DNA of 64,000 nucleotides from Sphingomonas sp. KRR8 (GCF_023559245.1 NZ_CP097462.1:1908501-1972500); one strand, 5' to 3'; shown: positions 44,186 to 53,458, counted from the stretch's first letter. Numbers and translations: made by a program. Notes: generated by a model from the sequence alone, not told the origin.

Positions 44186-44554
44186 ATGATTCCGAATGAG
44201 CGACTTTCACGCTTCATCTCGGCGAATTTCCGCTCCGTCTGGGCGCTGGAACTCTTGCTTTACCTGAGGCGCCGTTCTGGCGGGCATGGCCAAGCGGAAC
44301 TGGTCGACGCCTTGCGGGCGAGCGACCTGGTGGTCAGGCGGGCTTTGGACGACCTGATCGCCGTCGGGCTGGTCATCGTCGACGATGCCGGAGACGCGAG
44401 CTTCGTGCCTGCCACAAGCGTTCTTGCCGAACTTACGGACCAGGCGCAGGAGCTCTATGCCAAGCGCCCCGACGCCGTCCGGAGAATGATCGTCCGGGCA
44501 GCTTCGCCGCAACTGACCACCTTCGCCGATGCCTTCCGCCTGAGAAAGCCCTGA
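44186..44554 (+). CDS. Small winged-helix-like protein of unknown function
   Basis: Protein of 122 residues with no signal peptide or membrane segment. The first 80 residues look like a winged helix: ELLLYLRRRSGGHGQAELVDALRASDLVVRRALDDLIAVGLVIVDDAGDASFVPAT, where a two-helix unit is followed by a strand-turn-strand wing. The remainder is a charged helix ending in FADAFRLRKP. I infer DNA binding; no named family is claimed. The ATG at 44186 is chosen over a TTG nine bases earlier. It heads a unit with two DUF5985 genes. Confidence 0.65.
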   Translation: MIPNERLSRFISANFRSVWALELLLYLRRRSGGHGQAELVDALRASDLVVRRALDDLIAVGLVIVDDAGDASFVPATSVLAELTDQAQELYAKRPDAVRRMIVRAASPQLTTFADAFRLRKP

Positions 44555-44557
44555 GCC

Positions 44558-44833
44558 ATGCAGCACGTCTTCGCTACGGCGGTTTACCTGCTCTGCTTTC
44601 TGACCAGCGCCGCCTGCGCCTTCCTGCTCGGCCGAAGCTATCGCCAGACGAAGGCGTGCTTGCTCCTGTGGAGCTCGCTCTGCTTTACCTTTCTGGCGCT
44701 CAGCAACCTGCTGCTGGTGTTCGATTTATTGGTGCTGACGGACGTCGACCTCCGGATCGCCCGATTACTGCTCTCGTTTCTGGGCGTCGGAACTCTCCTG
44801 TTCGGGTTCATCTGGGATATGGAGGAGGCATGA
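44558..44833 (+). CDS. DUF5985 family membrane protein
   Basis: Inner-membrane protein of 91 residues with three predicted helices (VFATAVYLLCFLTSAACAFLLG; LLLWSSLCFTFLALSNLLLVF; LLLSFLGVGTLLFGFIWDM). The helix spacing and the GRSYRQT loop match DUF5985. Function of the family is unknown. It starts three bases after the winged-helix gene and its stop overlaps the next gene by four bases. Confidence 0.75.
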   Translation: MQHVFATAVYLLCFLTSAACAFLLGRSYRQTKACLLLWSSLCFTFLALSNLLLVFDLLVLTDVDLRIARLLLSFLGVGTLLFGFIWDMEEA

Positions 44834-45099
44834 CCCTGTACGAGTTCCTGTCGGGCATGCTGGTGGCGGCATTCATGATTGCAGCCCTGTTCTTCCTTCG
44901 CTTCTGGCGGCGCACCCGCGACCCCTTGTTCCTGTCGTTCGCCGGCGCGTTCATGCTGCTTGGGATCGGCCAGAGCCTGTTGGCGCTGATCGACCTGGCC
45001 AAGGAGGATCAAAGCTGGATCTATCTAGTCCGGCTGACCGCCTTCATGCTGATCCTGGCCGGGATATACGGCAAGAACCGGTCGCAACGCCGGAGCTGA
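44830..45099 (+). CDS. DUF5985 family membrane protein (second copy)
   Basis: Inner-membrane protein of 89 residues, again three predicted helices (FLSGMLVAAFMIAALFFLRFW; LFLSFAGAFMLLGIGQSLLALI; YLVRLTAFMLILAGIYGKNR). It parallels the previous protein in layout (FLRFWRRTRDPLFLSFA matches LLGRSYRQTKACLLLWSS). The ATG overlaps the previous stop, so they are made together and probably pair. Role unknown. Confidence 0.75.
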   Translation: MTLYEFLSGMLVAAFMIAALFFLRFWRRTRDPLFLSFAGAFMLLGIGQSLLALIDLAKEDQSWIYLVRLTAFMLILAGIYGKNRSQRRS

Positions 45100-45139
45100 A
45101 CTCGCCGGATGCCCTCATTTGGGGCGGCGTCTTCTCGCC

Positions 45140-45835
45140 TCAATTGGCTCGCCACCCCCGATCCACTTCTCTTGCTTCCGCAGCGGCGTCGAGCGGCTCT
45201 CCAACCATGCGGGCGTCGACAAGGGCGCCGAGCGCGGGATCCTGGCCCGCGGCCATTCGATAGTCGCCTTGCGAAGCCTGCTCGCGAATGAGGCCTTCCA
45301 CCGTCCAGCCATTGCCTGACCGACAGGCGAGCCCGCTCTGCGTGTCCGCCGTGAAGCTTCGGCAATGGCGCCCTTCCTTGTCCTTGAATGTGATGCCTAT
45401 ACGAATGCCATTCCGGTCGCCTGCGGACGCGAGCTGGCGCTCAAGGGCGCCGTTGAGTCGGCCGGCGGCCGCCAGCTGGCCGTCATCGGACCGGAAGAGG
45501 CCTCCATCGTGCGGCAGCGAGACACCGATTCCGAGACCAAGTGCAAGGCTGGCAGCGACGGCAAGGCCAGCGAGGCTCCAGCGGCGGCGGTCACGCGCTT
45601 CGGCCAAATCAATCACCTGTGCCGTTCGGGGCTCTGCTGCCTCCTGCAGGCGATCAGGCAGCGGCGCGGCAAGGATGGGCGCGAAGGCGGCATTCAGCCG
45701 GTTGGCCAAGGCTCGGTGCTGCTTGGCGAACGCGGTGAGCTCGGGATCGGCCGCGACCCTTGCGGCCATGGTGCTCGCCTGCGGTTCGGGAAGTTCCCCG
45801 TCCAGCCAGGCGTAGAAATCGGGATCATCGGTCAT
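45140..45835 (-). CDS. Anti-sigma factor (single-span)
   Basis: Protein of 231 residues partnered with the ECF sigma factor just upstream, whose stop overlaps this start (ATGA). The cytoplasmic N-terminus (DPDFYAWLDGELPEPQASTMAARVAADPELTAFAKQHRALANRLN) resembles the anti-sigma domain of RsmA/RskA type without zinc ligands. A transmembrane helix lies at about 87-107 (WSLAGLAVAASLALGLGIGV), leaving a periplasmic sensor of about 120 residues with a CRSF...LACRSG cysteine pair. It would hold the sigma factor at the membrane until a signal releases it. Confidence 0.87.
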   Translation of the reverse strand: MTDDPDFYAWLDGELPEPQASTMAARVAADPELTAFAKQHRALANRLNAAFAPILAAPLPDRLQEAAEPRTAQVIDLAEARDRRRWSLAGLAVAASLALGLGIGVSLPHDGGLFRSDDGQLAAAGRLNGALERQLASAGDRNGIRIGITFKDKEGRHCRSFTADTQSGLACRSGNGWTVEGLIREQASQGDYRMAAGQDPALGALVDARMVGEPLDAAAEAREVDRGWRAN

Positions 45836-46338
45836 TGATCAGTTCCCTGGCCGAGAGTGGCAAAAAGGGCGTTGCGGCCGCGGACGAGCCGGCTTGAGAC
45901 CGTGCCGATCGGCTGCCCCAGAAGCTCGGCTGCTTCGCGATAACCGAGACCCTCGATCATGATGAGGGCAACGACTTCGCGCTGTTCGTCGGGGAGCGCG
46001 CTCATTGCCCGCATCACTTGAGCCAATTCGGCCGAGCGCTCGATATCCGCTGCGCCGTCGAACCCCTGCTGTTCGCCCGCCTCCGGCGGTGCTTCCCAGG
46101 CCCCTCGGCGTTGACGGCTGCGGGCCTCGTCGATCCAGAGGTTGCGGGTGATGCGGAAGAGCCAACTGTCGAGACGGGTGCCGGGGACAAACTGGGCTCG
46201 GCTGCGCAGTGCCCGCTCGATCGCCAGTGCCGTCAGATCGTCCGCATCCGCCGGGTGGCGAGACAGCGCGAAGGCGAATCGGCGAAGCCGTGGCAGCATC
46301 GCGCCAAGCGCGTCCGCGAACTCGTCCCGAGGGGTCAT
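45832..46338 (-). CDS. ECF-type RNA polymerase sigma factor
   Basis: Extracytoplasmic-function sigma factor of 168 residues. Region 2 is LPRLRRFAFALSRHPADADDLTALAIERALR with TRLDSWLFRITRNLWIDEARSRQRR; region 4 is MSALPDEQREVVALIMIEGLGYREAAELLGQPIGTVSSRLVRGR. It is controlled by the overlapping anti-sigma gene. ATG at 46338 is used; two further ATGs lie upstream in frame, and GGAGA lies just before them. It diverges from the subtilase gene, so both could share a promoter region of about 74 bases. Confidence 0.92.
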   Translation of the reverse strand: MTPRDEFADALGAMLPRLRRFAFALSRHPADADDLTALAIERALRSRAQFVPGTRLDSWLFRITRNLWIDEARSRQRRGAWEAPPEAGEQQGFDGAADIERSAELAQVMRAMSALPDEQREVVALIMIEGLGYREAAELLGQPIGTVSSRLVRGRNALFATLGQGTDQ

Positions 46339-46412
46339 CATTCTCCATGGGGATGAAACGAGATGGCTGTGCCGTTTCATCCCTGACGACGAACTGATTA
46401 GGATGGTTGCGA

Positions 46413-47756
46413 ATGTCCAGACGATCTTTCGCTCTTGCCGCCCTGCTGCTGGCGGGTGCCGCGCTTGGCATCGGTGGCGCTGCGCGGGCGCAATTGCTGC
46501 CTTCGCTGCCGATAAGCGGCCTCCCCGTCCCTCTGCCGCATGCCGTGAGCGGCTTGCCGGCCGTGGGCGATCTCATCCGGGGTCTATCGGGCGAGGAACG
46601 AAGTGCCGCGACAGTGCCCAGCCTCGACCGGCTCGGCGTCGGACCGACTGTTGGCGAGATCGGCCGCGACGCGCTGGCCGAGCTTCGCCGACTTCGCCTC
46701 GCCGAGCTGGTGCGCGGCAATCCCCGGACGCTCGACGTGGGGCCGAATGGCGCACCGGTCCGCCGCGGCGTGCTGATCGCGATCGATCCGACGGAGGTGC
46801 AGCTTCGCGCTGTCGCCGCGGCGGGCTTCGTCGTTGAGACGCGCGAGGACTTCGGCGGCTTGACCAGTGTGACTCTGCGCGTCCCGGCAAATCTGTCGGC
46901 GAAAGCGGCGATGAGGCGGCTGATGGCGGCGGCGCCCGGTCTCACTGCCGATTACGATCATGTCTATGAGCCGGCCGGCGGTGCCCTTCTGCCGATGATG
47001 GGCGCAGCGCTTGCGACTGCGGCACCGCCGCCCATGCCGGCGGGCCGAACCATCGTGATGATCGACGGGGGCGTGGCGGCGCATCCGAGCTTCGCCGGTG
47101 CTGCGATCGTACAGCAGGGCTTCGCCGGGCCGGCGCAGCCGACCGGACACGGCACCGCCATCGCCTCCTTGCTCGTCGGCCGGGATGGCCTGTTCCGTGG
47201 CGCCGCGGGCGGCGCCAAGCTCTATGTTGCCGACGTCTATGGCGGCAGTCCCGCAGCCGGTAGCGCCAGCGCCATCGTCCGGGCGCTTGCCTGGGCGGCC
47301 TCCAAGCAGCCCGATGCCATCAGCATCAGCCTCGTCGGCCCCAGCAATCTGCTCCTTCAGCGTGCGGTTGCGATCCTGGCGCGGCGCGGCATCAGGATGG
47401 CAGCGGCGGTCGGCAATGACGGTCCGGCCGCGCCGATCATGTATCCCGCCGCTTACCCCGGCGTGACCGCGGTCACCGCCGTTGATGCAAGGGACCGCGC
47501 GTTGCCGGAAGCCGGGCGGGCACTCCGGCTCGACTATGCCGCGCCAGGATCGGACATGGCGGCGGCGCTACCAGGGCGCGGCTATGCCAAGGTGAGGGGC
47601 ACGAGCTTCGCGACACCGCTGGTCGCCGCGCGTCTGGCTGCGGCAGGCTCAGGGCAGGCACTGGAGCGCGAGGCACTCAAGGGCAGCGGCCGTATCGGGC
47701 GCGGGATCCTCTGCCGCACCTGTCGTACCGATCCGAAGATTGTCGGAGCGAAATAA
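46413..47756 (+). CDS. Exported subtilisin-like serine protease (S8 family)
   Basis: Exported subtilase of 447 residues. A signal peptide (SRRSFALAALLLAGAALGIGGAARA) leads into a propeptide-like region (about 30-190), then the catalytic domain. The triad is complete: Asp in TIVMIDGGVAAHP, His in TGHGTAIASLL, Ser in VRGTSFATPLVAARL; the oxyanion Asn is in AVGNDGPAAP. A late Cys pair (LCRTCRTDP) follows. The start is the ATG at 46413 (AGGA nine bases upstream). It diverges from the sigma factor, so it may be in that regulon; no target site is identified. Confidence 0.9.
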   Translation: MSRRSFALAALLLAGAALGIGGAARAQLLPSLPISGLPVPLPHAVSGLPAVGDLIRGLSGEERSAATVPSLDRLGVGPTVGEIGRDALAELRRLRLAELVRGNPRTLDVGPNGAPVRRGVLIAIDPTEVQLRAVAAAGFVVETREDFGGLTSVTLRVPANLSAKAAMRRLMAAAPGLTADYDHVYEPAGGALLPMMGAALATAAPPPMPAGRTIVMIDGGVAAHPSFAGAAIVQQGFAGPAQPTGHGTAIASLLVGRDGLFRGAAGGAKLYVADVYGGSPAAGSASAIVRALAWAASKQPDAISISLVGPSNLLLQRAVAILARRGIRMAAAVGNDGPAAPIMYPAAYPGVTAVTAVDARDRALPEAGRALRLDYAAPGSDMAAALPGRGYAKVRGTSFATPLVAARLAAAGSGQALEREALKGSGRIGRGILCRTCRTDPKIVGAK

Positions 47757-47852
47757 AAACCGCGCTTGCGGGATGAACCGCGGAACCGCTGTCGTTCTCC
47801 AGAGGCAAGCACCTAGTGGCTGCATGATGAGAACGACAGGAAAGGACAACAG

Positions 47853-48518
47853 ATGATCCGCTTCACTCTCGCGCTGGCTCTTCTCGCCGGCACCGCTGCT
47901 CCCGCTTCGGCCCAGCTCCTCGGCAATGCCGGCGGCTCGCTCGGCGGCGTGATCGGCGGGGCCCTGAACGGCAGCAATTCGGTCGGTGGAACGCTGAACG
48001 GTGCGCTCGGCGGCAATGGCGCGCTCGGCGGGACGCTCGGCAATGTCTCGGGCAGCATCACCAAGAGCGTGACGGGTAGCGTGACCGGCAGCGGCCAGCT
48101 CACCTCGAGCCGTTCGGTGGACAGCCGCAGCGGCTCGGCCGGCGGCAATGTCGGCCTTGCCGGTTCGCTCGCCGGTACGGCCGATGGAGCGCTTGCGGCG
48201 ACCGGGATGGGCCAGTCCGGCGGACTTGCCGGCTCGCTGAGCGGTAGCACCTCGGGCGAGAAGAGCGCCGGTTTCGGCGTCCAGGCAATTGGGACCGACG
48301 CCGCCCGATCGGTCGCAGGCAGTACGGTTGGCATGGCACAGGGTCAGGTGGCAGCCGCTCGCGACCAGACCGATGCGATCCGGGGTGAAGCGCAGGGCCG
48401 GGCTTCAGGCGCTGCTGGTGGCGCTCTGTCGGCCGTGCGTCAGTCGGGCGGGAGCCTGAATGCTTCGGGCCACGCCAGAAGCTCGGCCGAGGGCCAGGTC
48501 CACGCCTCGCACGACTGA
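47853..48518 (+). CDS. Exported glycine/serine-rich protein of unknown function
   Basis: Protein of 221 residues with a signal peptide (MIRFTLALALLAGTAAPASAQ) and a mature part dominated by Gly, Ser, Ala and Asn. Short repeats recur: GGxLNGALGGN, GSVTGSGQL, GLAGSLxGT. No enzymatic motif is visible. The composition suggests a matrix or cell-surface filler protein. It follows the subtilase after 96 bases and ends at a strong terminator, so it probably has its own transcript or is the tail of the protease unit. Confidence 0.75.
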   Translation: MIRFTLALALLAGTAAPASAQLLGNAGGSLGGVIGGALNGSNSVGGTLNGALGGNGALGGTLGNVSGSITKSVTGSVTGSGQLTSSRSVDSRSGSAGGNVGLAGSLAGTADGALAATGMGQSGGLAGSLSGSTSGEKSAGFGVQAIGTDAARSVAGSTVGMAQGQVAAARDQTDAIRGEAQGRASGAAGGALSAVRQSGGSLNASGHARSSAEGQVHASHD

Positions 48519-48561
48519 TCGAGCAGCCTCGCAATCACCTGGTTCGCCCTTCAAGGCAACC

Positions 48562-48597
48562 TGCGGCCCGCCGCTCCTCCCGGCGGGCCGCACTTTT
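48562..48597 (+). terminator. Rho-independent terminator after the glycine-rich gene
   Basis: TGCGGCCCGCC and GGCGGGCCGCA form an 11-bp perfect stem with a nine-base loop, followed by CTTTTG. It ends 43 bases after the stop codon and separates the protease region from pyrD. Confidence 0.85.
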
Positions 48598-48775
48598 GCA
48601 AGAATGAGACCTCATGCAATGGCCGGGGTCGGTGCATGCGAGGCACGAGCCGAAAGCGAACCGTGACGCTGAGTTTTGCAAGAGGCGCAGGACAGGCTTG
48701 ACCCGGCATCCGCCTTCTTCTCTTTGCATGCGAAGGAAGGCAGACCTCGGCCCAAGACCGAGGCAACGGGACCCG

Positions 48776-49807
48776 ATGTCGCTCTTCAACCTCGCCCGGC
48801 CGCTCATCTTTCGCCTTGATCCGGAGCGGGCGCATGGTTTGACCATTGGAGTGCTGAAGGCACTCCCGGCCGGAACTGTCGGCTTCGACCCTCGGCTTGC
48901 AAGTTCCGTCGCCGGCCTCACTTTTCCCTCCCCCGTAGGTCTCGCGGCCGGATTCGACAAGGACGCGGAGGTGTTCGGGCCGCTACTTCGCCTCGGCTTC
49001 GGCTTCGTCGAGGTCGGGACCATCACGCCCAGGCCGCAGCCCGGCAATTCCCGGCCTCGCCTGTTCCGGCTGACCGAGGACAAAGCGGTGATCAACCGCT
49101 TCGGTTTCAACAGCCAGGGCCAAGCGGAGGCTCTGCCCCGCCTGCGGGCTCGCGCTCGGAGTGGGATCGTCGGTGTTAACATCGGCGCGAACAAGAACAG
49201 CGTGGACCGGATCGCCGACTATGCCGAGGGGATCCGGCGGATGGCGCCGGTCGCGGATTACCTCACCGTCAACATCAGTTCGCCGAACACCCCCGGCCTG
49301 CGGCAACTGCAGGATGAAGCTGTTCTTCGTGAGTTGCTCGCCGCCGTTCGCGAGGCGCGGCCACTTGGCGGACCGCCCGTGTTCCTGAAGGTCGCGCCGG
49401 ACCTTGGCGAAGGTGAGCCCAGGCAGATTGTCCGCGCCGCCGTGGACCATGGCATCGACGGGCTGATCGTCAGCAACACCACCATCAGCCGCCCGGCGCT
49501 GCGCTCCATTCATGCGAACGAGACCGGAGGACTGTCCGGGGCGCCGTTGAAGCCACTCGCACTCGACGCCTTGCGGCGCTTTCGTGCCGAGACCGGCGGC
49601 GCCCTTCCGCTGATCGGGGTTGGCGGGATCGGATCGGCTGAGGACGCGTGGGAACGGATCCGGGCTGGCGCAAACCTCATTCAGCTTTATTCGGCTTTGG
49701 TCTACGAAGGCCCAGGTCTCGCCCGCCGGATCGCCTCCGGCCTGGCGGACCTGCTCGACCGCAGTGGCCACGCCACGATTGCCGAGGCGGTCGGCACTAG
49801 CGCCTAG
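48776..49807 (+). CDS. pyrD: Dihydroorotate dehydrogenase (quinone), class 2
   Basis: Membrane-associated flavoenzyme of 343 residues in pyrimidine synthesis, oxidising dihydroorotate to orotate with quinone as acceptor. The N-terminal helix MSLFNLARPLIFRLDPERAH is the class 2 membrane-docking segment. FMN/active-site signatures are VGTITPRPQPGNSRPRLFRL, INRFGFNSQG, VNISSPNTPGL (catalytic serine) and LIGVGGIGSAEDAWERI. ATG at 48776 is used; a longer frame upstream does not resemble the family. Its last 11 bases overlap the convergent gamma-glutamyltransferase gene. Confidence 0.95.
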   Translation: MSLFNLARPLIFRLDPERAHGLTIGVLKALPAGTVGFDPRLASSVAGLTFPSPVGLAAGFDKDAEVFGPLLRLGFGFVEVGTITPRPQPGNSRPRLFRLTEDKAVINRFGFNSQGQAEALPRLRARARSGIVGVNIGANKNSVDRIADYAEGIRRMAPVADYLTVNISSPNTPGLRQLQDEAVLRELLAAVREARPLGGPPVFLKVAPDLGEGEPRQIVRAAVDHGIDGLIVSNTTISRPALRSIHANETGGLSGAPLKPLALDALRRFRAETGGALPLIGVGGIGSAEDAWERIRAGANLIQLYSALVYEGPGLARRIASGLADLLDRSGHATIAEAVGTSA

Positions 49808-51542
49808 GCCGCGTTCCGCTGGTGTCGATCAGCACCGCCCCCTCGCGGCGCGGGTCAAAGCCGCCATCGACCACGCCATTGCGGATCAGCACGCCATGCA
49901 CACCGCTGTCCTCGCCTTGGCCGGGCTGCAGGTCGATGCCGCGCGCCCTGAGACCGGCCAGGATCGCCGGACTGAACTTGGTCACCTCGCCCTGCAACGC
50001 GGGGCCCCGAGCCACCAAGTTGGGTAGTGCGATCGCCTCCTGCATCGGCAACCTCCAATCGACTGCCGCGACCAGCGACTTGGCGACGTAGGCAAGGATG
50101 GCGCTACCGCCGGCCGAACCGATCGCACCGGCGAACTGTCCGTCGGCGGTCAGCAGGATGGTCGGCACCATCGACGAGCGCGGCCGCTTGCCTGGCGCCA
50201 CCGCATTGGCGGCGGGCAGCCCCTGGGCGTTGATCGGCGAGAAGTCAAAATCGGTCAGCTGGTTGTTGAGGAAAAAGCCATCGACCATTCGGCCTGAGCC
50301 GAAGATGCTCTCGACCGTGGTGGTCATGCTGACCACGTTGCCATCGCTATCGCGAACGATGAAATGACTGGTCCCAGTCGGCTCGCGGGTGCGATCCGCT
50401 CCCACCACCGTGGCACCGGCCGGCAGGCCGGGCGCAGGCGGAGGTCCCGCCACCGGCGCGATCAGTTGCGCGCGCCTGGCGATATACTCAGGCGCCAGCA
50501 GCCCCGCGACAGGCACCGCCACAAAGGCTGGATCGCCTACGTAGCGATCGCGATCCGCGTACATCAGCTGGCTGGCCTGTGCGAAAATGCTCCAGGCTTG
50601 CGGGTCGTTCGGGCCACGCTGCGCCATGTCGGTGCGCTCCGTGATCTTGAGCAGCTCCAGCAGCCCCACCCCACTGGCGGGCGGCGGCGGCGTGCAGACG
50701 AGGTAGATTCGCCACGGAGCGCACAGGCTTTCGCGCTTGATCGGCCGATAAGCGGCGAGATCGGCCATGGTTAGCGTGCCGGGGTAGGCGCCCTGGTGCG
50801 TCCGTGCCACGATCCGCGCCGCCGTCTCACCCTCCAGCAAGGCGCGTGAGCCGTTTGCCGCCAGCCGCCGTAGGAATGCCGCATAGGCCGGGTTGCTCAA
50901 GCGATCGCCGACCTGCAGCCACGTGCCGTCCGCCTTCATGAAGTAGCGCGGCACGTCGGTGGTCATCATCTGCGGCCCGTAGGTCACCACCAGGCGGGCG
51001 AGGCGCGGACTGACCCGGAAGCCTCGGTCCGCCGTCTGCTCGGCATCCCCAAAGAGGCTGCTCCACGGCAGCGCGCCATGCTCCCGCTGCGCCAGTTCGA
51101 GCGTCCGAACCGCTCCGGGCACGCCTGTCGATCGGCCAGAATGAACGGCCGTCTCGAACGGCAGGGGCCGCCCGTCCGGCCCGAGGAACATGGTGGGCGT
51201 TGCCTGTGCCGGAGCCACCTCGCGCCCATCGTACAACGTCGTGCGGTGCGTCCTGCCATCGTAAAAATGGAGAAACGTCCCCCCACCGATCCCGCTCGAC
51301 TGCGGTTCGACCAGCCCCAGCATCGCCTGCACGGCCACTGCGGCGTCGACCGCCGTTCCGCCGCGCCGGAGCACCGCCATGCCGGCCTCGGCCGCCAGCG
51401 GGTTGGCGGCAATGACAAAGGCGCGCTCTCGGATCGCAATCGGCGCCGTGGGCACCGCCGGCGCCGTGGGCCCCGGCAAAGTGGCGCAGCTCGCGAGCAG
51501 CAGGGAGGCGGGGGCAAGCCAGGCAAGAAGAGATCGCATCAT
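49797..51542 (-). CDS. ggt: Gamma-glutamyltransferase (Ggt family)
   Basis: Autoprocessed N-terminal-nucleophile hydrolase of 581 residues that cleaves gamma-glutamyl bonds, notably of glutathione. The lipobox LLLASCATLPG indicates a lipoprotein exposed to the periplasm. The start of the fold is ANPLAAEAGMAVLRRGGTAVDAAVA; the processing site is GTSHFIVRDSDGNVVSMTTTVES, in which the Thr becomes the nucleophile of the small subunit. ATG at 51542 or 51539 (MM) follows GGAGA. It is tail-to-tail with pyrD and diverges from the acyl-CoA ligase. Confidence 0.94.
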   Translation of the reverse strand: MMRSLLAWLAPASLLLASCATLPGPTAPAVPTAPIAIRERAFVIAANPLAAEAGMAVLRRGGTAVDAAVAVQAMLGLVEPQSSGIGGGTFLHFYDGRTHRTTLYDGREVAPAQATPTMFLGPDGRPLPFETAVHSGRSTGVPGAVRTLELAQREHGALPWSSLFGDAEQTADRGFRVSPRLARLVVTYGPQMMTTDVPRYFMKADGTWLQVGDRLSNPAYAAFLRRLAANGSRALLEGETAARIVARTHQGAYPGTLTMADLAAYRPIKRESLCAPWRIYLVCTPPPPASGVGLLELLKITERTDMAQRGPNDPQAWSIFAQASQLMYADRDRYVGDPAFVAVPVAGLLAPEYIARRAQLIAPVAGPPPAPGLPAGATVVGADRTREPTGTSHFIVRDSDGNVVSMTTTVESIFGSGRMVDGFFLNNQLTDFDFSPINAQGLPAANAVAPGKRPRSSMVPTILLTADGQFAGAIGSAGGSAILAYVAKSLVAAVDWRLPMQEAIALPNLVARGPALQGEVTKFSPAILAGLRARGIDLQPGQGEDSGVHGVLIRNGVVDGGFDPRREGAVLIDTSGTRPRR

Positions 51543-51670
51543 TTCTCCATTCACGCGTCCGCTTAGGCGAGCGCCTGCGCGACTGTCCACGCGGGCCCAA
51601 GCTAGCGTCCCATCGGCAATAAGCCTAAAGCCCCGCTTTCGTTCAGTTAGCCGGGGGGCGACGCATCCGC

Positions 51671-53449
51671 ATGGCCAAGCGCACGCAGCTCGAAATCTTT
51701 CCCAATCTCGTCACCATGTTCCTCGCACGCGTGGCCGAAAAGGGGGACACGCCCTTCCTTTGGGCGAAGCGCAAGGGCGCCTGGCACTCCCTCAGCTACA
51801 ATGACGCCGCGCGCCAAGTGGCAGCGTTGTCGGCAAGCCTGCTGCGGATCGGCCTCAAGCCTGGCGACCGAGTCATGCTCGTCAGCGAAAACCGGCCCGA
51901 ATGGCTGATCGCCGACCTCGCGATCATGGCTGCCGGCTGCGTCACCGTGCCGACCTACACCACCAACACCACTCGTGATCATACCCACATCCTGGGCAAC
52001 TCGGGCGCGAGGGCGGTGATCGTGTCGACCCAGAAACTGGCCAAGGCGCTGATTCCGGCGGTGCTATTCTCGTCCGACTGCAACGATGTCATCGGAATTG
52101 AGGACATCCGTACAGGCCAGGCGATGGAAGGCGCACGTTTCCACGTCTGGGCAGAACTGACGCAGGACGGTCACGATCTCGAGCCGGTTCGGCAGCGCAT
52201 GGCGAATGTCAGCCGCGAAGACCTCGCCTGCCTCATCTACACCAGCGGGACCGGCGGAGCGCCACGCGGCGTTCGCCAGCATCATGGAGCGATCCTCCAC
52301 AACGTCGCCGCCTGTACCGACGTCATTGCCAATGACTTCGGCTGGGATGACGAGATATTTCTTTCGTTCCTCCCCGCCAGCCATGCCTACGAGCATACCG
52401 GTGGGCAGCACTTCCCGGTCGGGCTCGGCGCACAGATCTACTATGCCGAAAGCCTCGAAAAGCTGGCCGCAAACATCGAGGAAGTGCGCCCCACGATCAT
52501 GGTGGTCGTGCCCCGGCTGTTCGAGATGCTCCGTCAGCGCCTGCTCAAGACGGTCGAGAAGTCGGGCAACTTTTCACAGCTTCTGCTTCGCCGCGCATTG
52601 GAGATCGGACAGGAGCGCTACGACACGGGCAAGGTTTCCATCGCCGACCGGCCAATGGAGCTGTTCCTCAAGCTGACCCTGAAGCGAAAAGTCGCCGCAA
52701 AGTTCGGCGGGCGGATCAAGGCGATGGTGTCGGGTGGAGCACCGCTCAACCCGGAAGTGGGCGTCTTCTTCCATGCGCTCGGTCTGACCATGCTGCAGGG
52801 CTATGGTCAGACCGAGGCGGCACCGGTAATCAGCTGCAACCGGCCCAAGGCGGGCATCCGGCTCGACACAGTTGGTCCACCGTTGCTCAACACCGAAGTG
52901 AGCTTCGCCGAAGATGGCGAGATCCTGGTGCGGGGCGAGCTGGTGATGCACGGCTACTGGAACAATCCGGAGGAGACCGCTCGAGTCCTCAAGGATGGCT
53001 GGCTGCACACCGGCGACATTGGTCATCTCGACGAGGCCGGGCGGATCGTCATCACCGATCGCAAGAAGGACCTGATCGTCAACGACAAGGGCGACAATGT
53101 CGCACCGCAACGGGTCGAGGGAATGTTGACCCTCCAACCCGAGATCGCCCAGGCCATGGTCGTTGGCGACCGGCGGCCTCACCTGGTCGGCCTGCTCGTA
53201 CCGGAGCCCGAGATAATCCAGCAGTACCGCGGCGATGACGCGGGGCTCAAGTCTGCGCTTCAGAAGGCGGTCGACCGGGTCAACGCTGACCTGAGTGTGA
53301 TCGAGAAGGTGCGCCGCTTCATCGTCGCGGACGATGCCTTCACGGTCGATAATGAGATGCTCACGCCCTCCATGAAGATCCGCCGCCACGTCATCCGTGC
53401 GGCTTATGGCGAGCGCTTGGACGCGCTGTACGGCGGCAAGTCCGCCTGA
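51671..53449 (+). CDS. AMP-dependent long-chain acyl-CoA ligase
   Basis: ANL-superfamily ligase of 592 residues, activating a fatty acid to acyl-AMP then acyl-CoA. The P-loop is LIYTSGTGGAPRGVRQHH, slightly unusual with TGGAP in place of TGxPK. Other motifs are YGQTEAAPVISCN, GWLHTGDIGHLDEAGRIVITDRKKDLIVNDKGDNVAPQRVE and the C-terminal lysine region MLTPSMKIRRH. Length fits FadD15-type bacterial long-chain ligases. The substrate length cannot be read. It stands alone, diverging from ggt. Confidence 0.92.
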   Translation: MAKRTQLEIFPNLVTMFLARVAEKGDTPFLWAKRKGAWHSLSYNDAARQVAALSASLLRIGLKPGDRVMLVSENRPEWLIADLAIMAAGCVTVPTYTTNTTRDHTHILGNSGARAVIVSTQKLAKALIPAVLFSSDCNDVIGIEDIRTGQAMEGARFHVWAELTQDGHDLEPVRQRMANVSREDLACLIYTSGTGGAPRGVRQHHGAILHNVAACTDVIANDFGWDDEIFLSFLPASHAYEHTGGQHFPVGLGAQIYYAESLEKLAANIEEVRPTIMVVVPRLFEMLRQRLLKTVEKSGNFSQLLLRRALEIGQERYDTGKVSIADRPMELFLKLTLKRKVAAKFGGRIKAMVSGGAPLNPEVGVFFHALGLTMLQGYGQTEAAPVISCNRPKAGIRLDTVGPPLLNTEVSFAEDGEILVRGELVMHGYWNNPEETARVLKDGWLHTGDIGHLDEAGRIVITDRKKDLIVNDKGDNVAPQRVEGMLTLQPEIAQAMVVGDRRPHLVGLLVPEPEIIQQYRGDDAGLKSALQKAVDRVNADLSVIEKVRRFIVADDAFTVDNEMLTPSMKIRRHVIRAAYGERLDALYGGKSA

Positions 53450-53458
53450 GCGCCGGGA

